NCBI GenBank assembly: GCA_039934035.1
Contig: JBDTMZ010000011.1
Coordinates: 1-64,000 of the forward strand
Length of the DNA: 64,000 nt
Source of the DNA: Solibacter sp039934035
GTDB taxonomy: Bacteria; Acidobacteriota; Terriglobia; Bryobacterales; Bryobacteraceae
Reading direction: 5' to 3'
The stretch's first letter is position 1; each line of letters starts with the position of its first letter. The notes under the pieces are model-generated. The model was not told the DNA's origin, did no database searches, and worked only from the letters and a program-made list of their open reading frames with translations. The position numbers were made by a program, and so were the translations under genes. Of the stretch, positions 1 through 8,145 are shown one piece after another.

Positions 1-1146
1 GGCCAGGTTCTCCTCGACGTCGGGCAATACTTTAACATTGAGACACTGCTTAGCGGTCACCTCGAAATTGTCGGAGACCAGCCTCTCGCCTCATCCCTCA
101 CGTTTCGCACGAGGTATGGCCTTGCAACTGTCGGAGGTGACGGCCCGGCTGTCCAAGGTACGGATCAGAGTATCCCTCTTGTTCTCCCGTATCTTCGGAA
201 CACGGGAAGCAATTGGACAGGCATCGCTGTTGTCAACCAAACGAGCGGACCTGCATATGTCACCCTTGACGCTGTATCCAGCGAAGGCGTAGCCGTTGCG
301 CGGGTTCAGCGCCGCCTTGAAGCTAAGGCCCAGTTCGTTTTCAACATCAACGAAGTGGTTGGTTCGTGGACGGGTGAGGGCTACTTGCGCCTGACCAGCG
401 ATGCCCCCGTATCCGGCCTTCAAATCACCGGTGGGGGCGACCCAGGAACCACGAGCTTCGCGGGCTGGGGCGGGCAACGAAGGTTCGGCACACAACTCTT
501 TGTGCCGCACATCGCCGAGATCGACGACTGGCAGTCCCGAATCTCACTCATCAATATCTCTCCCGTGGAGGGGGTCCTTACTGTCGAAGCTATCGATTCG
601 CAGGGTCGACAACTTGCAGTCACAACACTTCGGCTTGCATCGGGGCGCCAAGTGATCGCTCCCGTAGCTGAATTGCTTCACCTGCGTGGTGTCGGGGGCG
701 GCAGCCTGCGCATAACCTCGACGGTGCAACTCGCAGGTGCAAACTTGTTCGCCAATTCCGTCGGGCTTGCCGCCGTTGCTGCCAATCCGGCAGCAAGTGA
801 GGAAACCCGGAGAATACCGAGTAGCCGCATTGCGTCACAATTGGTCAGCGCCACAAAAGGCGCTGAGATCACATTTCCTTACGATCCAAACGACCCGTTC
901 TTGTCAGGTTTTTCTCTATCGATTCCCCCGGACGCGATAGATGAAGACACTACTGTCACCGTCGACTTATACCGTCCCGACGCTCCATACTTCAAGCCTA
1001 CAATTCGCACTTCTGCAGTTCCCTGTCCGCCTCCTTCCCGCCGGGTTACGCTTCCGACGACCAGCGCGGCTCCGCATTCCTATTCCGCCTGCGAGCTTTG
1101 GCAAAGGGCCTACTCAGCTGCAAAACATCAGTATCGCCAGCTTTAA
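1..1146 (+). CDS. 5' part of a frameshifted surface protein (partial, start outside window)
   Basis: The frame is open from base 1, so the true start lies upstream of the window. The product is a secreted-type acidobacterial surface protein built of repeated beta-rich modules, each with a pattern like 'VPHIAEIDDWQSRISLINIS' followed by a TVEAIDSQG-type strand. Around bases 850-1010 it enters a module with PPDAIDEDTTVTVDLYR, resembling ZU5-like or IPT-associated domains. The sense of this frame is lost between about 1010 and 1035 (it becomes Pro/Ser/Arg-rich), while the expected continuation, LPAGLRFRRPARLRIP, appears in the next frame. So a +1 shift (one extra or two missing bases) splits the gene. 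It is either a real pseudogene lesion or a base-calling error; there is no obvious slippery site. Exact function unknown. Confidence 0.6.
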   Translation, partial: GQVLLDVGQYFNIETLLSGHLEIVGDQPLASSLTFRTRYGLATVGGDGPAVQGTDQSIPLVLPYLRNTGSNWTGIAVVNQTSGPAYVTLDAVSSEGVAVARVQRRLEAKAQFVFNINEVVGSWTGEGYLRLTSDAPVSGLQITGGGDPGTTSFAGWGGQRRFGTQLFVPHIAEIDDWQSRISLINISPVEGVLTVEAIDSQGRQLAVTTLRLASGRQVIAPVAELLHLRGVGGGSLRITSTVQLAGANLFANSVGLAAVAANPAASEETRRIPSSRIASQLVSATKGAEITFPYDPNDPFLSGFSLSIPPDAIDEDTTVTVDLYRPDAPYFKPTIRTSAVPCPPPSRRVTLPTTSAAPHSYSACELWQRAYSAAKHQYRQL

Positions 1147-3391
1147 CGAGACGACAAAACAACTGGAAATTCAACCCGTCGTCCACATCGATCCCGATCA
1201 TTTCATGATCGAAGTCGAGATTGAGCATTTTACCGACTTTGCTGCCATCATTAACCGCATCAATACCGTCGGAAACAGCATCGTTCAGGCCCTCGGCACG
1301 GACGAGCTAATCAAGCAGATCATCGGCGATGGCGGGACCATCGTTGATGGTACCGCCGCATTGCTCAAGACAGAAGCTGCTCCGATCATGTTCGCTGCCG
1401 AGGCCCTTCGTTCCGAGACAGAGTTTGTTGCTGCGTTCAAGCGTGGCGACTACCTTGGTGCTGCTGCTAGTGCATCCGTCTTCGTCACCAGATTCACCGA
1501 TAGTGCGTTGTGCGGCTACGCCTCCGCTCCTATCGCCGCTACGCCATTTGCCGCCGTTGCGAAGGAGGTGGGTTTCCTTTGCGATCAGGCACTGAGCAAG
1601 ATGTTCGATTTCAACATAACAAATTCCATAGAACTCGGATCTCTGATCGGGGACGTGACGGCTCAGGAAGACACAAAGCGCTTCAACATTCAGCTCGCGC
1701 GCTATATCCGCTCACGGACAGACTTCAAATATTCGAAGGGTAACGTCCCTCGGTGCGGCGCGTGGTTCATGGATCCGGACAAAAATAGTTGCGATCTCAG
1801 CGACTTAGCGTGCGTCCCGATCACTTCAACATATCCATGTCGGCTCGGCGGAATCCGCGGGGTTGTACCCTACGACCCAGGGAAGGTGGAAACAGCCGGG
1901 GAAGCAATCATCTTGCAGGCTCAACAGGCAGAAGAGAATGCCACGCTCCTGAAGGCTGCCATTGATCGTGCCGTGGCTCAACTCATCGAAGATCTGAAGC
2001 GGGAGCGACCTCCTGTGCCCGTGATCGACGTCCGCCCGGGTACGACCGGGACTGCGCCTTTCATCGTCTTCTTCGACGGCACGAACTCAAAACCGGGGGG
2101 GTCGGTCTTATCCGCGCTCACGGATCCAACCCCGTCCGTCATTCGGTACTCTTGGGATTTTGGCGATTCCAGCAAGGTTGACCTCCAGCCCTCTATCGCC
2201 CATCGTTACGAAAGCGAGGGGTCATATTTGGCACGCCTCACCATCACGGACTCGGCGGGACGCAGCACTTACGTCGAGAGGCGCATCACCGTTCTTCCAG
2301 CATCCCAACCGGCTCAGCCAGGGGAGCCATACTCAGTTAGCCCGTCCATGTCGATGGATAGCTCGACAATAAGCCCACCCGGAGCCGCAACCCTTTCCGG
2401 GAAAGGATTCACGCGAAGCGGGCGCGCATTCGTTACGTGGGAAAAGATTAACGGGGCCACGCAGACCAGCCCTGCCATTCCAATCTCTGGTTCGGGCTCG
2501 TTCTCCTGGATCCTTGATGTTCCTGTCGACTTCCCGAGCGGAGACTATACCGTCCGAGCAAAAGACGAGTCCACCGGCAAGCTGACCTCGTCCCTTGGTT
2601 TTCGAATAGGGACCCAAACCAGCCCCCCGACTGTCAAATCAATCTCGCCTCCGAGTCTTCAGACGAACTCTGGGGAACTACTGGCTCATGGGCCGGTAAC
2701 TCTATCCGGATCAGGTTTCCACCAGTCTGCCTATGTCTCAGTGCGATTGGCGACGGATGGTGTGATCGGCGGGATCCCCGCCAAAGCCGGTGACGAAGCT
2801 GCTCTTCTGCCCGCTACATCGATCCTACACCAGCCCGGCTCTTTGAGTTTTGAGATCGCCCTTCCTCCGGGCACCTACGACGTGTTCGCCATTAATCCAG
2901 ATCAACAACGATCAGAACCGGTTCGGCTGACGGTGACGGTGAACTCGGCCACGCCGAAGAGTTTCACGACCAGCACGGACGCCAGCAGCCGGACCATCAC
3001 GCAAGGCCAGAGCACCACATTCACGCTGACGATCCAGAGCGCGGGCGGGTTCAGCCAGCAGGTGGACGTGTTCGGGATCGGAATGCCAACTAACTCGATT
3101 TCAAGTTGGTCGCAGGATCACCTTACACCGTCGCCAAACGGCACCATCAGCACCACGCTTACGATTAACGGAAACAGTTCTACGGTTACCGGAACTTTCC
3201 CGGTGATTCTACGGGCCGCCAGTAGCGGCTACCCGACCAAGGAGATCACCGTGAACCTGACGGTAATCTCTTCCACTTTGTCCCTGCACCCGCAGCTGTC
3301 GATCTCGCCGACGTCGGGGACCCTGGGAACGACCAGCTTCACGGACATGCTTTCCGAGGCACTCCAGACCGTGGCAACGATGGTAATTTAG
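941..3391 (+). CDS. 3' part of the same frameshifted surface protein, with PKD domain
   Basis: The meaningful part of this frame starts near base 1031 (LPAGLRFRRPARL), continuing the module begun in the preceding frame; residues upstream of that are probably not real. After a 'HFTDFAAI' strand, typical of this domain, comes a mostly helical 250-residue stretch (about 1260-2000). A PKD domain follows (about 2020-2300; key motifs WDFGD and HRYESEGSYLARLTITD), then two TIG/IPT-like beta-sandwich repeats (about 2320-2640 and 2640-2940). Last is a Ser/Thr-rich module with the TITQGQSTTFTLTI pattern of acidobacterial extracellular proteins. The C-terminus stops abruptly inside what looks like a new module (SISPTSGTLGTTSFTD), so the 3' end may also be truncated. 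Probably exported or cell-surface; ligand unknown. Confidence 0.65.
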   Translation: MKTLLSPSTYTVPTLHTSSLQFALLQFPVRLLPAGLRFRRPARLRIPIPPASFGKGPTQLQNISIASFNETTKQLEIQPVVHIDPDHFMIEVEIEHFTDFAAIINRINTVGNSIVQALGTDELIKQIIGDGGTIVDGTAALLKTEAAPIMFAAEALRSETEFVAAFKRGDYLGAAASASVFVTRFTDSALCGYASAPIAATPFAAVAKEVGFLCDQALSKMFDFNITNSIELGSLIGDVTAQEDTKRFNIQLARYIRSRTDFKYSKGNVPRCGAWFMDPDKNSCDLSDLACVPITSTYPCRLGGIRGVVPYDPGKVETAGEAIILQAQQAEENATLLKAAIDRAVAQLIEDLKRERPPVPVIDVRPGTTGTAPFIVFFDGTNSKPGGSVLSALTDPTPSVIRYSWDFGDSSKVDLQPSIAHRYESEGSYLARLTITDSAGRSTYVERRITVLPASQPAQPGEPYSVSPSMSMDSSTISPPGAATLSGKGFTRSGRAFVTWEKINGATQTSPAIPISGSGSFSWILDVPVDFPSGDYTVRAKDESTGKLTSSLGFRIGTQTSPPTVKSISPPSLQTNSGELLAHGPVTLSGSGFHQSAYVSVRLATDGVIGGIPAKAGDEAALLPATSILHQPGSLSFEIALPPGTYDVFAINPDQQRSEPVRLTVTVNSATPKSFTTSTDASSRTITQGQSTTFTLTIQSAGGFSQQVDVFGIGMPTNSISSWSQDHLTPSPNGTISTTLTINGNSSTVTGTFPVILRAASSGYPTKEITVNLTVISSTLSLHPQLSISPTSGTLGTTSFTDMLSEALQTVATMVI

Positions 3392-3587
3392 AGAAACCAT
3401 GACTCATTCTACCAGGAAGGCTTGTCGATCTTTGTCGATTAGATATGAAAGATCCAGCTAAAGTACTGAAAACAATGTTTACTATACTGTCGTTCATGGA
3501 CCTTATTGTACCGCTGGCAGCCCGTGGTCATCGCCGCGCGATCCCACGGAACGTTGGCCGCGGGCCGCTCGGTCCCACCTCCCCGTC

Positions 3588-4097
3588 GTGATGCGCTTCT
3601 TTGCTTTCCTGGCCCTGCTGGCCGCCTCCACGAGCGTCGATCTGGTGGACGAAAATTACGAAATCGCCCATTCCGAGTGGAAGTATGTGGAAGTCAATCT
3701 TCGTCAAAAACCGGCGCTGGTAACGGCGAATTTTCGAGTCGATTCCGGTTCCAACAAAGTTCGCATGGCCCTCTTGACGCGCGCCAATCTCGAAAATCTG
3801 CGCGACGAGTTGCCCCACGGCGTGCTGGCGGTCACCCAGTCGGGACGTCAGGGAGGCTTCAGCTTTCGCGTGCGCCAGCCCGGCGATTACGTCATCGTGG
3901 TGGACAATCGCGCGAGCGAGGCCCAGGCTGCCAACGTCCACCTGCATATCTCGCTCGATTTCGCGGACCAGGGAATCCCGATCGTCACCGGGATTTCGCG
4001 GCCGCGGCAGTTTGCCGTCATCGCGGCGTCGTTTCTCTTCTTCTTCGGTATCGTGACCTTCGCCGCCCGCCGCCTGATGGCCGCCATCAAGAGGTAG
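3588..4097 (+). CDS. Small secreted/membrane-anchored hypothetical protein
   Basis: 169 residues. Starts with GTG-ATG (3588 or 3591) directly before a hydrophobic signal sequence (FFAFLALLAAS). The middle 110 residues are beta-rich, with a 'QPGDYVIVVDNR' segment that looks like a pre-peptidase/PPC-type sandwich. A single C-terminal transmembrane helix (FAVIAASFLFFFGIVTFAA) is followed by Arg/Lys residues, giving an extracytoplasmic domain held by a C-terminal anchor. The gene stands alone between the surface protein and the convergent hemL operon. I do not recognise a named family, so function is unknown. Confidence 0.75.
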   Translation: MMRFFAFLALLAASTSVDLVDENYEIAHSEWKYVEVNLRQKPALVTANFRVDSGSNKVRMALLTRANLENLRDELPHGVLAVTQSGRQGGFSFRVRQPGDYVIVVDNRASEAQAANVHLHISLDFADQGIPIVTGISRPRQFAVIAASFLFFFGIVTFAARRLMAAIKR

Positions 4098-4127
4098 GCT
4101 CGGCCGCCCGTCATGTGGCTTGTGAAG

Positions 4128-4160
4128 CCACGCATTCCCTGACTGTCGCCGCCTTCAGTC
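4128..4160. repeat. Copy of dispersed CCCTGACNGTCGC repeat
   Basis: The intergenic segment contains CATTCCCTGACTGTCGCCGCC. Its core matches, in reverse orientation, the segments at 30105-30121 and 39977-39995. All three lie in non-coding gaps. When translated, two of them yield the same spurious peptide HSLTVAA. A short dispersed repeat family is the simplest explanation. Confidence 0.5.
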
Positions 4161-4253
4161 GGCCCGGGTGCAAAGGTGATGCCTCACTCGCGGGATGCCG
4201 CGCGAAGACGTAAATTTCCTACATCGGCAAGCGCAAAAAATGCCCCGGCCGTC

Positions 4254-5513
4254 TTACGCCAGCGCTTCCTTCGCCGCGGCGATCGTCTTCGCGATGTCCT
4301 CATCCGTATGCGCGGCGCTCACAAATGCCGCTTCATACTGCGACGGAGCCAAATACACGCCCCGATCCAACATCCCGCGGAAGAAATTCCCAAACTTCGC
4401 CGTGTCGGATTTCTTCGCCGTCTCCCAATCCGTCACTGGCCCCTCGTTAAAGAAAAACGTGAACATCGAGCCGACGCGATTCACCGTAATGCCCTCCGGA
4501 GCCGCCGCCGCCAATTTCGCGCCGTTTGCCTCCAGCCGCTGGTAAATTTCAGGGTGCGCTTTCAGATGCCGCAGCATCGCGAGTCCCGCGGCCACCGCCA
4601 GCGGATTTCCCGACAGCGTCCCCGCCTGATAAATCGGACCCGAAGGCGCCACCATCCTCATCACATCGCGCCGCCCGCCATAAGCGCCTACCGGCAGTCC
4701 GCCGCCAATGACCTTGCCGAGCGTGGTGAGGTCCGGCTTGATGCCGTAACGCGCCTGCGCGCCCCCGAAGGCCACACGGAACCCGGTCATCACCTCGTCG
4801 AAGATCAGCAGCGCACCATAGCGCGCCGTGATCTCGCGCATACCTTCGAGATACCCGGGCAGGGGAGGCACACAACCCATATTGCCCACCACCGGCTCCA
4901 CAATCACGCTCGCGATCCGCTCGCCATGCGCGCGGAACGCCTCCTCCAGCGCTTCCAGCGAATTGTAGGGCAGCGCAATCGTGGTATCGGCGAACGCCTT
5001 CGGCACCCCCTGCGTATCGGCAATCCCCAGCGTCGCCAGCCCCGACCCGGCTTTCACCAGCAGCGAATCGACATGCCCGTGATAGCAGCCTTCGAACTTC
5101 ACCGTCAGGTCGCGTCCAGTGAACCCGCGCGCCACCCGGATCGCCGACATCGTGGCCTCGGTGCCCGAATTCACCAGCCGGACCATTTCGATGGAAGGCA
5201 CCGCGTCGATGATCGCCTCCGCCAGTTCGATCTCCTGCTCCGTCGGTGCGCCGAAACTCGTGCCGATGCCCAGCGCTCCCCCCAACGCGGCGAGAATCTC
5301 CGGATGCCGATGGCCCAGCAACAGCGGACCCCAGGAGCAGACATAGTCGATGTACTCGTTGCCATCCACGTCGAAAAGGTGAGAGCCCTCTCCGCGCGCG
5401 ATGAACACAGGCTGCCCCCCTACGCTCCGGAAGGCGCGCACCGGCGAATTCACGCCGCCGGGAATCTTCTCCACGGCGCGCTGGAACAGTTCTTGAGACT
5501 TGGTATGTGTCAT
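4254..5513 (-). CDS. hemL: Glutamate-1-semialdehyde 2,1-aminomutase
   Basis: Converts glutamate-1-semialdehyde to 5-aminolevulinate, the last step of the C5 route to tetrapyrroles; PLP-dependent, cytosolic. 419 residues, the usual length. Starts MTHTKSQELFQRAVEKIPGG, with the canonical substrate loop GGVNSPVRAF, the cofactor-binding SGTEATMSAIR, the D-E-V-M-TGFR segment (IFDEVMTGFRV) and the Schiff-base lysine in LGKVIGGGLPVGA. The start at 5513 is supported by the family N-terminus and an AAGGA upstream; the frame stays open further upstream, but that part overlaps the preceding gene and is not HemL-like. Lies 38 bp downstream of the geranylgeranyl reductase-family gene and is probably cotranscribed with it. 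Confidence 0.97.
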   Translation of the reverse strand: MTHTKSQELFQRAVEKIPGGVNSPVRAFRSVGGQPVFIARGEGSHLFDVDGNEYIDYVCSWGPLLLGHRHPEILAALGGALGIGTSFGAPTEQEIELAEAIIDAVPSIEMVRLVNSGTEATMSAIRVARGFTGRDLTVKFEGCYHGHVDSLLVKAGSGLATLGIADTQGVPKAFADTTIALPYNSLEALEEAFRAHGERIASVIVEPVVGNMGCVPPLPGYLEGMREITARYGALLIFDEVMTGFRVAFGGAQARYGIKPDLTTLGKVIGGGLPVGAYGGRRDVMRMVAPSGPIYQAGTLSGNPLAVAAGLAMLRHLKAHPEIYQRLEANGAKLAAAAPEGITVNRVGSMFTFFFNEGPVTDWETAKKSDTAKFGNFFRGMLDRGVYLAPSQYEAAFVSAAHTDEDIAKTIAAAKEALA

Positions 5514-5551
5514 GGGCGATCGTTTCCTTGTGGGGATTGTGGGGGCGGGCG

Positions 5552-6736
5552 CTACGGCGAAACGCGGCCGGCTTTCGAAACCAGACGGCCAAAGCCGAAG
5601 CTCATAAGAATCTCGTAGAGGCTGCCGTTCAGATTGCGCATCAGGCGGCCCTTCAACCCGATATAGTTCTGCCTGCCGGCGAAAAGATCTTGCATCACGT
5701 CCGCGAACCGAGGGGAGCGGCGGGTGAATTCCACCATCCGTTGGGGCACGGAGCCGTATAGGAATCGCCCCAGGAACACGCGCTTGGCGAGCCGCGAACC
5801 CATTTCCAGATCGGCGGCGAAATCCCGGCGCAGCAGATTGCGATAGCGCTGCGCGCCTTCGGCGTTCCCCAGGTCGGACAGCAGACTTTGCGCCGCCAGA
5901 TCGCCCGAGCGGATCGCATAATAGAGACCCTCTCCGGTGATGGGGTCCACCAGTCCGGCGGCGTCTCCCACCGCCATCCAGCCCTCGCCCGCTACCCGGT
6001 TCTGCTTCCACGATTTGGTATCCAGCGACGGCAGCAGATGGCTGTAGAAAGCGGCGCCCTTCCAGTTCAGGCCGCGCCCCGCCATATAGGCTTCCAGGCG
6101 TTTGCGCAACGAACTCGCCGGCTCGCCCTTCCCGCAAATACCCACCGAAAGGTGCCCGCAGCGTGGGAAAATCCAGATGTACCCTTCCAGGTCCGGCAGA
6201 AACTGGATATCGATCTTCTCCTGCTCCCCCTGCACGTAATACCCGAGCGCGAACATCGTATCCGGAGGCGTCAGCAGCGTGCCCACGTTGCGCAGCGCGT
6301 TGCGCGCGCCCGTGGCGACAATGCAGAAATCGGCATCCACCTTGCCTGCGCCGGTCGTCAGGCGCCAGCCTTCATTCCGCCGGGCCATCGCCGTGACGCG
6401 GGTCTTTTCGATTTGTGCGCCCGCCTTTTCGGCCCGTTCCAACAACAGGCGATTGAGGTCGAAGCGCGAATAAATCAGCAGCGGATCGCCCAGCTTCAGC
6501 GTTACCTCCCCCGCCTTGGGAGCGGCAAGCACACTCTCCGTCACCATGCGTTTGGGAGTATCGTTCTCCAGCAGAAAGGGATACTGATGGTAGGCCTTAT
6601 GCGTCAGGCCGCCGCCGCAGGGCTTTTCCCAGGCAAGCTTCTCATCCATCAGCACCACGCCAAGTCCGGCCGCGGCCAGTTTCTCGGCGGCGTAGGCGCC
6701 TGCCGGACCGCCACCCAGAATGGCGACACGCTTCAT
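5552..6736 (-). CDS. Geranylgeranyl reductase-family flavoprotein
   Basis: 394-residue FAD-dependent oxidoreductase of the GGR/ChlP/digeranylgeranylglycerophospholipid reductase family, which saturates double bonds of isoprenoid chains. Rossmann FAD motif GGGPAGAYAAEKLAAAG at residues 8-24, the family-specific PCGGGLTHK near residue 45, and the second FAD motif VGDAAGLVDPITGEG near residue 275. The start ATG (6736) overlaps the stop of the upstream lipoprotein gene (ATGA), implying translational coupling. The substrate cannot be told from sequence: in a non-phototroph, menaquinone side chains, dolichol-like carriers or lipids are more likely than chlorophyll. The link with hemL recalls chlorophyll loci, but no other photosynthesis gene is in the window. 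Confidence 0.88.
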   Translation of the reverse strand: MKRVAILGGGPAGAYAAEKLAAAGLGVVLMDEKLAWEKPCGGGLTHKAYHQYPFLLENDTPKRMVTESVLAAPKAGEVTLKLGDPLLIYSRFDLNRLLLERAEKAGAQIEKTRVTAMARRNEGWRLTTGAGKVDADFCIVATGARNALRNVGTLLTPPDTMFALGYYVQGEQEKIDIQFLPDLEGYIWIFPRCGHLSVGICGKGEPASSLRKRLEAYMAGRGLNWKGAAFYSHLLPSLDTKSWKQNRVAGEGWMAVGDAAGLVDPITGEGLYYAIRSGDLAAQSLLSDLGNAEGAQRYRNLLRRDFAADLEMGSRLAKRVFLGRFLYGSVPQRMVEFTRRSPRFADVMQDLFAGRQNYIGLKGRLMRNLNGSLYEILMSFGFGRLVSKAGRVSP

Positions 6737-7173
6737 TTCTTTTGGCCGGCAGGGGGCAGATCTTCGGGCGCAGGCATTTTGCCGCCGGCTCCCGGAGCTG
6801 CCATCCCGCCCCCGCCATGAGGATCGCCACCGCCAGCGGGAGCGCCTTGCGTCATCCCACCGGCAGGCGGCTGTCCTGCATGCTGATTGGCATCCTGGCG
6901 GCCCACCACTTTCCACTTATCGTCCTTCTTCTCCAAATGGTACTGGATGGACATCTGCCCGGCCCCCGTACCTTTGGCGGCAAAAGATACCGTGGCATCC
7001 GCCGCGTCGCCGTTGTATTTCACCGACACCAGATTGATATCCATGTTCGACGAATTCATGCCCTTGGTGGCCAGGTAGTCCAGAACGCCTTGACGCACCG
7101 CGTCTTGGTTTTCGGCGCCGCGATGACATCCGGCGAGACAGAATATCAGAAGGAGGGTGGAGACGATTCGCAC
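6733..7173 (-). CDS. Small putative lipoprotein, Gly/Pro-rich C-terminus
   Basis: 146 residues beginning MRIVSTLLLIFCLAGC, a classical lipoprotein signal peptide with lipobox LAGC (Cys16). A compact domain of about 75 residues follows (LDYLATKG..LVSVKYNGDAADATVSFAAKG..YHLEKKDDKWKVVGR), resembling SnoaL/NTF2-like or DUF4878-like folds in which a Lys-Trp-Lys-Val strand closes the sheet. The last 50 residues are low-complexity GGM/GAP/GGDPHGGGG. First gene of the minus-strand group with the GGR-family gene and hemL; its stop overlaps the next start by 4 nt. Function unknown. Confidence 0.8.
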   Translation of the reverse strand: MRIVSTLLLIFCLAGCHRGAENQDAVRQGVLDYLATKGMNSSNMDINLVSVKYNGDAADATVSFAAKGTGAGQMSIQYHLEKKDDKWKVVGRQDANQHAGQPPAGGMTQGAPAGGGDPHGGGGMAAPGAGGKMPAPEDLPPAGQKK

Positions 7174-7237
7174 CCCTCAATTATAACCAGTGGCAGGACG
7201 TTTGAATTCGCGCGCAGTGCTATATTGGCGTCAACAG

Positions 7238-7585
7238 ATGCAGCAACTTCAGCGTGCCATTGAGGATTCCAAGGAAAACAACTGTCCGCGCTGCCTGCAA
7301 CCGTTGCCGGGGAGAGTGCCGCGCTGTCCAAATTGCGGCGTCCCCGTCCAGTCTTCTTCCCGGATTCTCCGCTTGGTCATTGGGATCGTCGGCCTGATCG
7401 CCCTGATCTTCGCCATCGCAGTCATGTACAGAACCGTCAGGGACGAGGACGCTACCAGCAGCGCCCCGCCCGTGGAAGATGTGAAGAAGACCCCGGAAGA
7501 GGAACTTTTCCCCCCTCCGCCGCCCGATGGCGGTACTAAGGAACCTGCCCGGCCGGAAAAGAAGCCGCCGCTCAACGAGCGCTGA
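7238..7585 (+). CDS. Zinc-ribbon single-pass membrane protein
   Basis: 115 residues from the ATG at 7238; an upstream GTG at 7190 would add 16 residues, and neither start has a good Shine-Dalgarno sequence. The N-terminal domain carries two CxxC pairs, CPRCLQPLPGRVPRCPNCG, a rubredoxin-like zinc ribbon. Then comes one transmembrane helix (LVIGIVGLIALIFAIAVMY) and an acidic, proline-rich tail (EELFPPPPPDGG). Such proteins are common and mostly uncharacterised. Divergent from the lipoprotein-hemL group. Confidence 0.75.
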   Translation: MQQLQRAIEDSKENNCPRCLQPLPGRVPRCPNCGVPVQSSSRILRLVIGIVGLIALIFAIAVMYRTVRDEDATSSAPPVEDVKKTPEEELFPPPPPDGGTKEPARPEKKPPLNER

Positions 7586-7746
7586 TCCAAGCGCTCACGT
7601 ATTCGTACCGGTACCGCACCGTCTGCCTAAACTCTATCGCGGGCTTTCTTACATCAAATTTCAGCGCCGCCGGCGCCACCGCAGCGGTAGCAGCGCATCA
7701 TTACACCGTAGGAAGGTAAGCGGCACAACGCAGCAGCGACTCACGC

Positions 7747-7776
7747 TTGACAGATGTTGTCATATCTGACAACATT
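7747..7776 (+). promoter_or_regulatory. Promoter with overlapping operator of the toxin-antitoxin pair
   Basis: A consensus -35 box TTGACA (7747-7752) is followed 17-18 bp downstream by a weak -10 candidate (about 7770-7776). The spacer holds a perfect inverted repeat, ATGTTGTC-ATATCT-GACAACAT (7754-7775, 8-bp arms, 6-bp spacer). An operator between -35 and -10 just ahead of a HigBA-type operon is the expected site for autorepression by the helix-turn-helix antitoxin. The promoter and repeat are seen; the binding is inferred. Confidence 0.6.
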
Positions 7777-7792
7777 TTGTTTGAGAAGCTAG

Positions 7793-8145
7793 ATAGCCGA
7801 GACCCGCAAGACGAGGCCTGTTTCGTGGCTGAAAGCTGCACGACAGGAATTCGAGAAGTTCCCTGAGGGCGCTAAGATGGTTTGCCTGACGGCGCTCACC
7901 ATCGCTGCGGAAGGCGGGAAGGCCGACATCGCCAAACCGCTGCACGCTGTTGGTTCAGGGGTGCTAGAAATCGCTCTCCGCTATAGGGGCGATGCGTTCC
8001 GCGTTGTCTACGCAGTGCAATAGGCGAGGATGTCTGGGTGATTCACGCCTTTCAAAAGAAATCGACCACAGGAATCAAGACACCGAAGCGCGATATGGAC
8101 CTTGTGAGGGAGCGACTGGGACGGCTACGGGAGGTATTGAATTGA
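7793..8145 (+). pseudogene. HigB/Gp49-like toxin, frame broken
   Basis: Two adjoining frames together encode a recognisable RelE-superfamily toxin of the phage-derived Gp49-like/HigB type. The first (to 8020) reads RPVSWLKAARQEFEKFPEGAK..AKPLHAVGSGVLEIALRYRGDAFRVVYAVQ and then hits TAG at 8021. The rest (8020-8145) continues in another frame as GEDVWVIHAFQKKSTTGI..TPKRDMDLVRERLGRL. Together they cover the whole family (about 110 residues), including the conserved HAFQKKS. One missing base near 8019-8020 explains the break. At the expected initiation site there is ACG (7811) instead of ATG, a possible second lesion. No slippery heptamer is present, so programmed shifting is unlikely. The stop overlaps the antitoxin start. 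Confidence 0.72.

Noticed and set aside
4176..5618. Open frame of 480 codons antisense to hemL
   Set aside because: Arg/His-rich shadow; hemL has all catalytic motifs.
5514..6137. N-terminal extension of hemL by about 200 residues
   Set aside because: The extra part is the wrong frame of the GGR-family gene; the HemL family begins at the ATG at 5513, which has a ribosome binding site.
5552..6736. Chlorophyll biosynthesis locus (bchP/chlP with hemL)
   Set aside because: No other phototrophy gene in the window; GGR-family members with other substrates are widespread.
8012..8025. Programmed -1 frameshift in the toxin gene
   Set aside because: No slippery heptamer and no downstream stimulatory hairpin; a simple one-base loss explains it better.
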